DNA of 52,166 nt from Actinomycetes bacterium (GTDB taxonomy: Bacteria > Actinomycetota > Acidimicrobiia > Acidimicrobiales > RAAP-2), in NCBI GenBank assembly GCA_021844425.1, contig JAKBTL010000099.1, positions 9,613-61,778 on the forward strand. The letters are read 5' to 3'. Of the stretch, positions 16,123-23,618 are shown piece after piece (position 1 is the first letter of the stretch; each line of letters starts with the position of its first letter). Under the pieces are notes generated by a model. That model was not told the origin of the DNA, did not search any database, and was given only the letters and a program-made list of their open reading frames with translations. The position numbers and the translations under genes are program-made.

Positions 16123-18086
16123 GGCCGACCGGTGACCGCCGGCGCAGGCGCCCGGCGCAGGCGCTTGAGGGCGCGCTCGGCGCGTCCGGTCCATCGGCGC
16201 TTCTCGAGCTCGACGATCCCTTCGGGGTGCGCGGCGTAGGTGAGCGCGCCGATGGCGAAGACCACGAACGCGAGCCCCTGCATGCGCTGCGGTGCGTACT
16301 GGAGCAGCTGCTCCAGTACGACCAGGCCGATCCCTGCCTGGATCGCCCCTTCGACCGTCCCGACCCCGGTCGTGACGACGATCACCACGAAGGCGAGCGA
16401 CAGCTGGTAGTTGAACTCGCCGGGCGCGATCACCGTCTGCTGGATCGCGAGCAGCGTCCCACCCACGCCCGCGAGCGCGCCGGAGAGTGCGAACGCGAGC
16501 ACGCGCTGCCACGCGAGGTTCACACCCACCCCGGCGGCACCGAGCTCGCTCCCGCGCATCGCCGCGAGGAAGCGCCCGACGGTGCCGCGTTGGACGAGCG
16601 TCACCGCGCCCGCGCAGACGACGAGCACGACGAACGCGAGGAGGAAATAGGCATGGCCGTTCGACGAGAGCAGGTCGAGCGGGAGCCAGCGCGACTCGAG
16701 CGCCAAGCCTCCTGTCCCCCCGCTCACCGCTTGGGCAGGGAAGACCGCCACGTCGAAGAGGAGCGCGGCGGCGAGGGTCATGAGCGCGAGGCCCAGGCCG
16801 CGCAGCCGCAGCGACGCGAACGCCAGCAGCCCTGCGACCAACGACGCAGCGAGCGCACCGAGCACGGCCCCCGCCAGGAAGTCGAGCCCGAGGTGGCTCG
16901 CAAGCTGTCCTGCGGTGAACGCGGCGATCCCGGCGAGGGTCGCCTGCGCCAGCGAGAGCTGCCCTGCGGTGCCGGTGAGGAAGGTCACGGAGAGGAAGAC
17001 GACCGAGTAGGCCATTCCCTGGTTCAACACGGTCTCCCACGCCGGCGGCATCCAGGTGAGCATCGAGGCGACGAAGGCGAAGAGGAGCGCCCAGAACCCC
17101 GTGCGCACGATCCGGTCGATCTCGCGACCGCGGGCCCTGGCCGCAGGCAGCGGCAGCGGTGGGTCCACCGACGACAGGGGATCGGTCGCCTGGCCGAGCC
17201 GGCGAAGGCCCGGAACGAAGAGGAGCGCGCCCACGAGGACGATGAAGGGGAACGCCGGGAGGACGGCCGAGTACCAGAAGCTGGACGTCGGGAGGTACCC
17301 CTGGGCGGTCAGGCTCACGACGCCGATGAGCACGCCGAAGAGCGCGGCGACCGGCATGGACCGCAGCGCTGCGCATGCGGCCGCGGCGATCGCCGCGACC
17401 ATGAGGGTCACGTAGTCCTGGGGCTGGATGGTCACCTCGGTCGGTGCGAGCAGCACCCCCGCGATCCCTGCCATCAGCCCGGACACCGCCCACGCGGTCG
17501 CAGTCACGCGCCGCGCGTTCACTCCCTCGAGCTCGAGGAGCCGGCTGCTCTCCGCGGCAGCGCGCATCTCGAGGCCGAGGTGCGTCGTGCGCAGCAGGAG
17601 GACGAGAACCACCAGCATGGCGACCGTGAAGAGCGCTGCGCTCAGGTACGTCCCGTTCACCGGGACGCCGGCGCCGAGATGGAAGTAGACGGTTCCGGGG
17701 TTGAAGACGATGCTCGGCGCACCGACGAGGTTCCCGTTGCCGAACACCACCGGCAGCAGCGCGGGGATGCCGACGAGGAGGCTCAAGCCGGTGACGATCT
17801 TCGCGGTCGTGTTCGTGCTCGGGATCCTCCGGAACAAGAACCGGTCGAAGACGAGCCCCAGCCCTGGGCCGAGGACGACGACGGCGCAGACGAACGCCGC
17901 CCACGTCGGCCACGCGTGGTCGTCGACGAGCCACGCGAAGACGAACGCCGACGCGTACGCCTGGGCGCCGTAGCCGAAGTTGAAGACGCCGGTCGTCTGG
18001 TAGGTGAGCACCAGCCCCACGGCGAACACCGCGTAGGCACAGCCGTAGGGGACTCCCGGGACGGCGAACCCGAGCAGCTGCTCCAT
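16119..18086 (-). CDS. Fused LivH-LivM branched-chain amino acid-type ABC permease
   Basis: A single 655-residue protein replaces the two usual permeases. Residues 1 to about 290 are LivH-like ('GVPYGCAYAVFAVGLVLTYQ', 'TGVFNFGYGAQAYASAFVFA'). A basic linker around 300-330 ('LPLPAARARGREIDRIVR') leads into a LivM-like half ('GMAYSVVFLSVTFLTGTAGQ', 'LSLAQATLAGIAAFTAGQLA', 'YQLSLAFVVIVVTTGVGTVE'). About 14-18 transmembrane segments are expected. It sits between the substrate-binding protein gene (17 bp upstream) and livG (4-bp overlap). Substrate may be amino acids, urea or amides; the family is broad. Confidence 0.9.
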   Translation of the reverse strand: MEQLLGFAVPGVPYGCAYAVFAVGLVLTYQTTGVFNFGYGAQAYASAFVFAWLVDDHAWPTWAAFVCAVVVLGPGLGLVFDRFLFRRIPSTNTTAKIVTGLSLLVGIPALLPVVFGNGNLVGAPSIVFNPGTVYFHLGAGVPVNGTYLSAALFTVAMLVVLVLLLRTTHLGLEMRAAAESSRLLELEGVNARRVTATAWAVSGLMAGIAGVLLAPTEVTIQPQDYVTLMVAAIAAAACAALRSMPVAALFGVLIGVVSLTAQGYLPTSSFWYSAVLPAFPFIVLVGALLFVPGLRRLGQATDPLSSVDPPLPLPAARARGREIDRIVRTGFWALLFAFVASMLTWMPPAWETVLNQGMAYSVVFLSVTFLTGTAGQLSLAQATLAGIAAFTAGQLASHLGLDFLAGAVLGALAASLVAGLLAFASLRLRGLGLALMTLAAALLFDVAVFPAQAVSGGTGGLALESRWLPLDLLSSNGHAYFLLAFVVLVVCAGAVTLVQRGTVGRFLAAMRGSELGAAGVGVNLAWQRVLAFALSGALAGVGGTLLAIQQTVIAPGEFNYQLSLAFVVIVVTTGVGTVEGAIQAGIGLVVLEQLLQYAPQRMQGLAFVVFAIGALTYAAHPEGIVELEKRRWTGRAERALKRLRRAPAPAVTGRP

Positions 18087-18103
18087 CTGCGACGGATCCG
18101 GGC

Positions 18104-19435
18104 TCAGTGCGGACCGGGAAGGCCCGGGATGGGCGCCACGGGCTTCGGGTGCCGCACGTCCTTCGCCGAGAAGCAGACGTACACCTCTTTGCCCTTCCCG
18201 AGGACCGGAAGGGCCATCGCACCCTTCACCTCTTCGAACGCGCTGCACGACGTGCGTGTCGGAAGGTAGTGCGCGGTCTCCCAGTCGACGGGCTCCTGCA
18301 GGCCTCCAGCGGTGAAGTCGGTCAGGCGGTTGGTCGACGCGACCACCGCTGCCTGGGTCAGGTGGCGACCGGCCGCCTTGATCCCGGCGACCATCAGCGC
18401 GGCGGACTCCCAGCCGTCGAGCGCCAGCGCGTTGCCGGCGTAGCCGGGGGCGTAGCGGCGCATCGCCTTCAAGTACCTCTCGAGGCCCGGGTAGACCCCC
18501 GGGTAGCGCGCGGCCGCGGTCTCCGGGACGTTCAAGACGTTGAAGTAGACGCCTTGGAGCAAGCTCGCGTACTTCTTCACGACAGAGGCGTCGGCACCGT
18601 CGAACCACAGCTGGTGCACGTGCAAGCCGTACTCGTGGACGTCTCGCGCCAAAGCGATGTTGCCTGTCACTGTCATGCACGAGACGACGAAGTCCGCACC
18701 CGCGCGCTGGATCCGCTGGACGTCAGGGGTGAGGTTCGCGTCGATCGGTGGGAGGCGGAGGTCTGTGAAGCTCACGCGATATCCGGCGCTGCGCAGCAAG
18801 CTGGCAGTGGTGCGGCACAGGTCCGAGGACGTCGAGACGTTGTAGGCCAAGACCGCGATCGACTTCGAATGCGTCCGGTCGATCAGGTACGCGACCGCAG
18901 GCACGATGGCCTTCAGTGTGAGGACGGAGCCGCTCGCTGCGAACAGGTTGGGAGCGCCGGCCCAGTTGCCGTCGACGTTGTAGCCGTACGTGGGCGTACA
19001 GGTGGCCACGAAGTACGACGGCGTGAACCAGTACGACGAGACTGCCACCGCGAACGCGTGGTCCTGGTTGATCGCCGTGTGGACGTCCGCCTGGAACTGG
19101 CTCGACAACCCCGCGTCGTCGAGATTGTACGCGAGCACGATCTTGCGACCGTCCACGCCACCGTGCGCGTCCACCATGTCGAAGTACGCCTTCACCCCGG
19201 GGACGAGGGAGCCGAAGTCCGCGGCGAGTATGCCCGTCAGCGTGGAGATCGCCGCGATCTTGATCTCCTTGCGCGTCACGCCGGGAGCGCCCGTTCCCAA
19301 CCCGGAGGGGCAACGGAGCGAATGGGTGCGCGCTGCCGCGCCGGCTCGGCTTCCTGGCGACCACGCCGCGAGGCAGCCGGCCGCCAGGACGAGCGTGAGC
19401 GCCAGCACCGCGATGGGCCTGCCACGCGTGCTCAT
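18104..19435 (-). CDS. ABC transporter substrate-binding lipoprotein (peripla_BP_6/LivK type)
   Basis: Extracytoplasmic receptor for the Liv-type importer downstream. The signal sequence ends in a lipobox ('LTLVLAAGCLAAW'). The mature part has the type I binding-protein landmarks 'TRKEIKIAAISTLTG', 'LVPGVKAYFDMVDAHGGVDG' and 'KIVLAYNLDDAG'. The ATG at 19435 is preferred because of AGAAGGAG 5-6 nt upstream and the immediate signal peptide. An in-frame ATG at 19477 with AGGAGG 3 nt upstream would add an acidic 14-residue extension. First gene of the operon. The cargo is not identifiable. Confidence 0.9.
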   Translation of the reverse strand: MSTRGRPIAVLALTLVLAAGCLAAWSPGSRAGAAARTHSLRCPSGLGTGAPGVTRKEIKIAAISTLTGILAADFGSLVPGVKAYFDMVDAHGGVDGRKIVLAYNLDDAGLSSQFQADVHTAINQDHAFAVAVSSYWFTPSYFVATCTPTYGYNVDGNWAGAPNLFAASGSVLTLKAIVPAVAYLIDRTHSKSIAVLAYNVSTSSDLCRTTASLLRSAGYRVSFTDLRLPPIDANLTPDVQRIQRAGADFVVSCMTVTGNIALARDVHEYGLHVHQLWFDGADASVVKKYASLLQGVYFNVLNVPETAAARYPGVYPGLERYLKAMRRYAPGYAGNALALDGWESAALMVAGIKAAGRHLTQAAVVASTNRLTDFTAGGLQEPVDWETAHYLPTRTSCSAFEEVKGAMALPVLGKGKEVYVCFSAKDVRHPKPVAPIPGLPGPH

Positions 19436-19490
19436 GCGCTCTCCTTCTATCACCCGATCTTCGTCGCTTTGCAGCATGTTCCTCCTGATC

Positions 19491-19507
19491 GGACGAACGT
19501 TCGTTCC
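19491..19507. promoter_or_regulatory. 17-bp palindrome upstream of the Liv-type operon (candidate operator)
   Basis: GGACGAACGTTCGTTCC is an inverted repeat with the perfect core ACGAACGTTCGT. It lies 56 bp upstream of the binding-protein start (30-odd bp before 19477 if the longer start is used) and 19 bp from the stop of the deacetylase gene. It resembles TetR-family operators. It also matches the CGAACRNRYGTTYC SOS/LexA consensus of Gram-positive bacteria with one mismatch. No footprint is implied. Confidence 0.5.
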
Positions 19508-19525
19508 GCACCAGGGCAAGCGACC

Positions 19526-20293
19526 TCAGGGGACCAGCTCATCCATCGTCACCGACGTAAGGCGGCGGCGGCGCAGCTCCGCTGCCACCAAGGGAAGGGC
19601 CCCGAGCGCACGGCGCCACATGCCCCAAGGGCCGAAGCGGTCGCTGTCGTGCAGCAGCACGATCGCTCCGGGGCGCAGCCGGCGGGCGACGCGCGCCGCG
19701 ACCTCGCCGGGCCCCGGCGCCACCCACTCGCGCCCCCACGCGGACCACAAGACGGTCCTGAGCCCCATGGCCCGGGCGACAGCCAACGTCGAGCCGCTGG
19801 GCTGCCCGTAGGCAGGTCGGTACCACCTCGGAGCGTGACCCAGCAAGGCCATGGCATCGCGTGCGCGCGCGAGGTCCCGGCGCACCCACAGCGGCGACCG
19901 CGCGAGATGGCGCGCGTGCTCGTCACCGTGGGTGGCGAGCTGGTGCCCGCGGCGCGCGATCTCCTCGACCAGGTCCGGGTGTGCTCGGACCCTCTCGCCG
20001 AGGACGAAGAACGTCGCTCGGAGGCCCAGCTCGTCGAGGGCGTCGAGGACCCTCGGGGTCCCTTCCGGATCTGGCCCGTCGTCGAAGGTGAGCGCCACAC
20101 GCGTCGAGGCGCGCGGTCCTTGCCAGCGGCACAGCTCGCCGAAGAGCGTGCAGAACGGCCCCCATTGGCCGAGCACGACGGCCGAAGGGACGTAGTGCGC
20201 CGCGGTCAGCGCAGCGCCGAAGGGCACGAGGCGGGCGCAGGCTCGGCGCGCCGGCGCGGGGTCGGGTTGCTTTCGAGCCGTCCCCTCGATCAC
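19526..20293 (-). CDS. Polysaccharide deacetylase (NodB homology domain)
   Basis: Predicted CE4-type deacetylase acting on N-acetylated glycans such as peptidoglycan or a capsule. The 255-residue protein has motif 1 'VALTFDDGPDPEG' (catalytic Asp and metal Asp), motif 2 'HQLATHGDEHARHL' (metal His pair), motif 3 'RWYRPAYGQPSG' and a C-terminal 'GAIVLLHDSD' His-Asp. The N-terminal 70 residues contain one weak hydrophobic stretch but no clear signal peptide, so location is uncertain. It ends 90 bp upstream of the Liv-type binding-protein start, on the same strand. Confidence 0.92.
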   Translation of the reverse strand: MIEGTARKQPDPAPARRACARLVPFGAALTAAHYVPSAVVLGQWGPFCTLFGELCRWQGPRASTRVALTFDDGPDPEGTPRVLDALDELGLRATFFVLGERVRAHPDLVEEIARRGHQLATHGDEHARHLARSPLWVRRDLARARDAMALLGHAPRWYRPAYGQPSGSTLAVARAMGLRTVLWSAWGREWVAPGPGEVAARVARRLRPGAIVLLHDSDRFGPWGMWRRALGALPLVAAELRRRRLTSVTMDELVP

Positions 20294-20307
20294 CTACACT
20301 CCACGAC

Positions 20308-20379
20308 GCGCCTCTAGCTCAATGGCAGAGCAACGGACTCTTAATCCGCAGGTTCGGGGTTCAAGTCCCCGGAGGCGCA
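20308..20379 (+). tRNA. tRNA-Lys(CTT)
   Basis: Cloverleaf of 72 nt. Acceptor GCGCCTC pairs with GAGGCGC and the discriminator is A. The D arm is GCTC/GAGC. The anticodon stem ACGGA/TCCGC has one A-C mismatch at its base, and loop CTCTTAA contains anticodon CTT (Lys, AAG). The T arm is CGGGG-TTCAAGT-CCCCG. CCA is not encoded. It lies between the deacetylase and DUF2017-macrodomain genes. Confidence 0.95.
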
Positions 20380-20387
20380 CGTCAAGC

Positions 20388-21428
20388 TCACTGCTCGAGC
20401 AGGTGTTGCAGCACCGCACGGTGGACCTGGAGGGCGCCCTCGTCGGTGAGCACGAACCGCACCTTCCGGACCGACTCGAGCCGACCGACCATCTTCAGCA
20501 CGGTGCCTAGCGCGACCTCCGCTGCGCGCTCCATGGGGTAGCCGAAGGCGCCGGTCGAGATCGCCGGGAACGCCACCGATCTCAGGCCGTGGCGATCCGC
20601 GAGCTCGAGCGAGTGACGGTAACAGGCGGCAAGGAGCTCGTCTTCGGGTCGGTCGACGCCGTACACCGGTCCGAGACAGTGGATGACGTAGGGGTTCGCC
20701 AGCCGGTGTCCGCCGGTGATGACCGCCTCACCCGGCGAGATGGGAGCGAGCGGCCGGCACTCCTCGGCGAGCTCGGGGCCGGCGGCCCGATGGATCGCCC
20801 CGGCGACGCCGCCGCCAGGCAAGAGCTGGGCATTGGCCGCGTTGACCACCGCATCGACGTCGGGCTGGCGCACGATGTCGCCTGCGACGAGCTCGACCGT
20901 GACGCCGTCGATCTCGGCTCCGTCCGCGCCCACCACGCCCACGGTACGCGCAGTCGACGCGCGACGTCGGGGGGCGGGCTCGCGTTCGTCCAGTGCGTCG
21001 ATCAGGCCGGCTTGCAGCGCGTAGACGACGCGGATGACGGCCTCGTCTTCGCGGGCGATCCCTGCGCGGTCCGCCTCGGTGCGCACCCCGAGCTCCTCCA
21101 TGCGACGCGACAAGGTCATCCCGAGCACAGCGAGCCACGCCTCGGCCTCCTCCAGGTCGATCACCGGCTTCTCAGTGCTCGCCGCCACTGCGGCGACTGC
21201 CTCGTCCACCGCGAGCTGGCGGGCCAGGACGTACGCAGGGTCGTCGGCGTCCGCGGTCTCGTCGATCCGACCGAACAGCCGGGCAAAGCCAGGGGAGCCT
21301 GGAGCTGTCCCGACGTCGCGCAGTCGCTCTGCCGCTGCGGCCACGAAGCTGCGCACCGCCGCGGGCAAGCGCACGGCGATACGGCCGTCGTCCAGGCGCT
21401 GGAACCCCACGCGGCGGCGCCGGTTCAC
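20388..21428 (-). CDS. DUF2017 domain fused to a macrodomain
   Basis: The 346-residue protein combines two modules. Residues about 1-150 match the actinobacterial DUF2017 family found beside clpS ('FQRLDDGRIAVRLPAAVRSF', 'EAWLAVLGMTLSRRMEELGV', 'VIRVVYALQAGLIDAL'). Residues about 175-346 are a MacroD/YmdB-like macrodomain: 'ELVAGDIVRQPDVDAVVNAA' then NAQLL, 'PGGGVAGAIHRAAGPELAEE', 'VIHCLGPVYG' and 'FPAISTGAFGYP'. These bind ADP-ribose. The Asp of GGGVDG in MacroD-type hydrolases is Ala here (GGGVAG), so de-ADP-ribosylation may be weak. The ATG overlaps the clpS stop by 4 bp, implying coupled expression. Role inferred only: linking ADP-ribose signalling to ClpS-dependent proteolysis. Confidence 0.87.
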   Translation of the reverse strand: MNRRRRVGFQRLDDGRIAVRLPAAVRSFVAAAAERLRDVGTAPGSPGFARLFGRIDETADADDPAYVLARQLAVDEAVAAVAASTEKPVIDLEEAEAWLAVLGMTLSRRMEELGVRTEADRAGIAREDEAVIRVVYALQAGLIDALDEREPAPRRRASTARTVGVVGADGAEIDGVTVELVAGDIVRQPDVDAVVNAANAQLLPGGGVAGAIHRAAGPELAEECRPLAPISPGEAVITGGHRLANPYVIHCLGPVYGVDRPEDELLAACYRHSLELADRHGLRSVAFPAISTGAFGYPMERAAEVALGTVLKMVGRLESVRKVRFVLTDEGALQVHRAVLQHLLEQ

Positions 21429-21745
21429 GTCGCTCGGGCCACGGTGGACTGCAGCCCGTAGGTGCCGAGCTCGAGGCAGTGGCGCACGGCACGGTCACGA
21501 TCACCGGTCCACACGACGGCTTTTCCTTCACGGTGCGCCGTGAGCATCAAGAGCTCTGCCTTCTCGGAGTCGTAGCCGAAGACCTTCTTCAGCGCTCGCA
21601 CCACGACCTCCATCAGCGTCACGGGATCGTTCCACAGGACGACGTTGTAGGGAGCGTCGACGGCCGCGTCGGCCTCCGCGCCCTCGCGCTCGGCGACGGC
21701 AGGCCCGGCGCCGGCCACGCTCGCCGAGGAGAGCCGGATCCACAT
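21425..21745 (-). CDS. clpS: ClpS, ATP-dependent Clp protease adaptor
   Basis: N-end-rule adaptor delivering proteins with destabilising N termini to ClpA/ClpC-ClpP. The 106-residue sequence has the ClpS core 'YNVVLWNDPVTLMEVVVRAL', 'VFGYDSEKAELLMLTAHREG' and 'KAVVWTGDRDRAVRHCLELG'. The NDP and His-containing segments shape the N-degron pocket. The first 30 residues are Ala/Glu-rich and variable. It precedes the DUF2017-macrodomain gene with an ATGA overlap. Confidence 0.95.
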   Translation of the reverse strand: MWIRLSSASVAGAGPAVAEREGAEADAAVDAPYNVVLWNDPVTLMEVVVRALKKVFGYDSEKAELLMLTAHREGKAVVWTGDRDRAVRHCLELGTYGLQSTVARAT

Positions 21746-21817
21746 GCCCGCACCTTATGACGCCGCCTGTGCACCTGATGCCTGGCCTGCCCCGACGATG
21801 TGTGGAATTGTCGTGGC

Positions 21818-22546
21818 GTGCGGACCGCACCGACGCCCCCTCCCGGCAACCTCGTCGCGCGGCAGGTCTTCGACGGGCTCGCCGGCCGCTACGACCGCCT
21901 CGCAGAGTGGCTGTCGTTCTGGCAGAACCGGCGGTGGCGCGCCGCTCTGGTCGACGCCGTCGCCGCGGGGAGCCCTCGGCTCGTCGCGGACGTGGCGACC
22001 GGGACGGCAGGCGTCGCACTTGCGCTCACGGCGCGCACCGGTGCGCGGGTCGTCGGCTTCGACCTCGACGAGGGGATGGCCCGGCAAGGGCTGCGCAACG
22101 TGCGGGCCGCGCGGGCGTCTGGCGTGGCGATCGCCGTCGCCCGAGGCGAGCAGCTGCCGCTCCCGGACGAGTCGGTCGACGCGCTCAGCTTCACCTACCT
22201 GCTCCGCTACGTCGACGACCCCGCCGCGACCATCGCGGAGCTCGCCCGCGTCGTGCGTCCCGGGGGGATCATCGCGAACCTCGAGTTCGCAGTCCCCGTG
22301 TCGAGCCTCTGGCGCCCGCTGTGGTGGCTCTACACGCGCACGGTGCTGCCGCTCGCCGGCCTCTTGACCGGCGGCATGCCCTGGTGCCGCGTCGGGAGCT
22401 TCCTCGGCCCGAGCATCACGGACCACTACCGGCGCTACCCGCTCGACTGGACCGTCAGCGCGTGGGAGCGCGCCGGGATCGGCGAGGTCGCGCTGCGACG
22501 CATGAGCCTGGGCGGTGGGATCGTGATGTGGGGCCGCCGGAAGTGA
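21818..22546 (+). CDS. UbiE/MenG-like SAM-dependent methyltransferase
   Basis: Predicted C-methyltransferase related to demethylmenaquinone/ubiquinone methyltransferases. The UbiE hallmarks are the N-terminal 'VARQVFDGLAGRYDRL', motif I 'VADVATGTAGVALALTARTG', and 'SFTYLLRYVDDPAATIAELA' followed by 'RVVRPGGIIANLEF'. The GTG at 21818 gives 242 residues, close to MenG length; a GTG six codons earlier is also in frame. The stop overlaps the next gene by 4 bp (GTGA), so the pair is coupled. A quinone substrate is likely but not proven. Confidence 0.87.
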   Translation: MRTAPTPPPGNLVARQVFDGLAGRYDRLAEWLSFWQNRRWRAALVDAVAAGSPRLVADVATGTAGVALALTARTGARVVGFDLDEGMARQGLRNVRAARASGVAIAVARGEQLPLPDESVDALSFTYLLRYVDDPAATIAELARVVRPGGIIANLEFAVPVSSLWRPLWWLYTRTVLPLAGLLTGGMPWCRVGSFLGPSITDHYRRYPLDWTVSAWERAGIGEVALRRMSLGGGIVMWGRRK

Positions 22547-23277
22547 AGGGGGACCGGACGCGCCCGGCCTTCTACGCCGCGCGTCCAGGGGCATGGCGCG
22601 ACTGGTGGACGGTGCTCCACCCTCCCTACACCGCGTGGCATCTCTCCTACGTGGTCGTGGGGGCGTGCCTCGCCCCGGTGGTGACCGTGAGCAGGCTGCT
22701 CGCCACGCTCCTGGCATTTTTCCTCGCTGTCGGGGTGGCCGCCCATGCGTACGACGAGCTCCAGGACCGCCCGCTGGGCACCGGCATCCCGACGTGGGCG
22801 CTCGTGACCGCGTGCGTGCTCGGCCTGGCCGGGGCGGTGGCCCTTGGTGCGGCCGGCGTCCTCCAGGTCGGCCTCATCCTCGTGCCGTTCCTCGTCGTCG
22901 GCCCGCTCCTCGTCGTCGCCTACAACGCCGAGCTCTTCGGTGGGGTGGTGCACACCGACGTCGGGTTCGCGCTCGCGTGGGGCGCATTCCCGGTCCTCAC
23001 CGCGTACGCCGCGCAGTCGGACGGGATCTCTACGGGCGCAGTCCTCGCCGCCGCGGGTGCGACCGCCCTCTCGCTCACCCAACGATCGCTCAGCACTCCC
23101 GCCCGGACGCTTCGGCGGCGTGCCGTCGGCGTGAGCGGCGAGGTGGTGCTCGCCGACGGCACCGAGCACCACCTCGACCGGGACTGCCTTCTCGCACCGC
23201 TGGAGAGGGGGCTGCGCACGCTCTCGTGGGCGGTCGTCCTACTTGCCGCGGCCTTGGCGGTGGTCCGCCTGGGCTGA
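22543..23277 (+). CDS. Polytopic membrane protein, possibly UbiA-prenyltransferase-like
   Basis: A 244-residue integral membrane protein with about 7-8 hydrophobic segments. The first cytoplasmic loop reads 'AAHAYDELQDRPLGTGIP', which resembles the Asp-rich prenyl-diphosphate loop of UbiA enzymes (NDxxDxxxD), although the leading Asn is absent. A second loop 'YNAELFGGVVHTD' fits the second Asp-rich loop position. The GTG start is set by the 4-bp overlap with the UbiE-like gene. Together they might modify an isoprenoid quinone; this is an inference from pairing and loop shape. Confidence 0.75.
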   Translation: MKGDRTRPAFYAARPGAWRDWWTVLHPPYTAWHLSYVVVGACLAPVVTVSRLLATLLAFFLAVGVAAHAYDELQDRPLGTGIPTWALVTACVLGLAGAVALGAAGVLQVGLILVPFLVVGPLLVVAYNAELFGGVVHTDVGFALAWGAFPVLTAYAAQSDGISTGAVLAAAGATALSLTQRSLSTPARTLRRRAVGVSGEVVLADGTEHHLDRDCLLAPLERGLRTLSWAVVLLAAALAVVRLG

Positions 23278-23284
23278 CCGGGCA

Positions 23285-23577
23285 CGCGATCGGCTCGGGA
23301 TCGAAGGCATAGGCACTTCGACCCTCGGCTGCGGCCCCGACGTCTCGTACAGCGCGCTGGGAGAGGGCGCGTCGGGCGACCTCGTCTACACGGCGTCGGC
23401 GTCGACCCTGCCGGCCGACCTCACCGATGCACTGGTGAGAGCGGCGCAGTGATCGGGATGGAGCTCGACATCAACCCGGATCGGGTGCAAGCGGGCGTCG
23501 CGCCCAGCCCGGGAAGAACCCTGGTGGGTACCGTCTCTGGACAGAACCGTCCAGCTGACCAGAACATGGTCGGCTGA
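23285..23577 (+). pseudogene. Remnant of a phosphodiester glycosidase (NAGPA-like) gene, frameshifted
   Basis: This gap holds decayed coding sequence. In one frame it reads 'GDLVYTASASTLPADLTDAL' and VRAAQ, then a stop at 23450-23452. In a frame shifted by one, from about 23446, it continues 'VIGMELDINPDRVQAG' to a stop at 23575-23577. Joined, these match residues 'GALVYVGGPGLNITDLANIL' and 'VRAMELDINTTWVNLTT' of the intact phosphodiester glycosidase gene at 46778-48166. Only the C-terminal part of the domain remains, with no start codon or N terminus. It explains most of the 341-bp space between neighbours. Confidence 0.75.
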
Positions 23578-23618
23578 GCACGAGAATTCGTCGCGGTCCT
23601 CGCGTCGAGGGGGCCGGA

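Noticed and set aside
16227-18269. Long 680-codon open frame on the plus strand over the Liv-type operon
   Set aside because: It is antisense to the fused permease, is composed of Arg/His/Glu-rich low complexity, and matches no family; a GC-rich shadow frame.
21757-23277. A single 506-codon protein covering both the methyltransferase and membrane protein region
   Set aside because: The first half is a shadow frame of the UbiE-like gene; only the part after GTG 22543 has real membrane-protein character.
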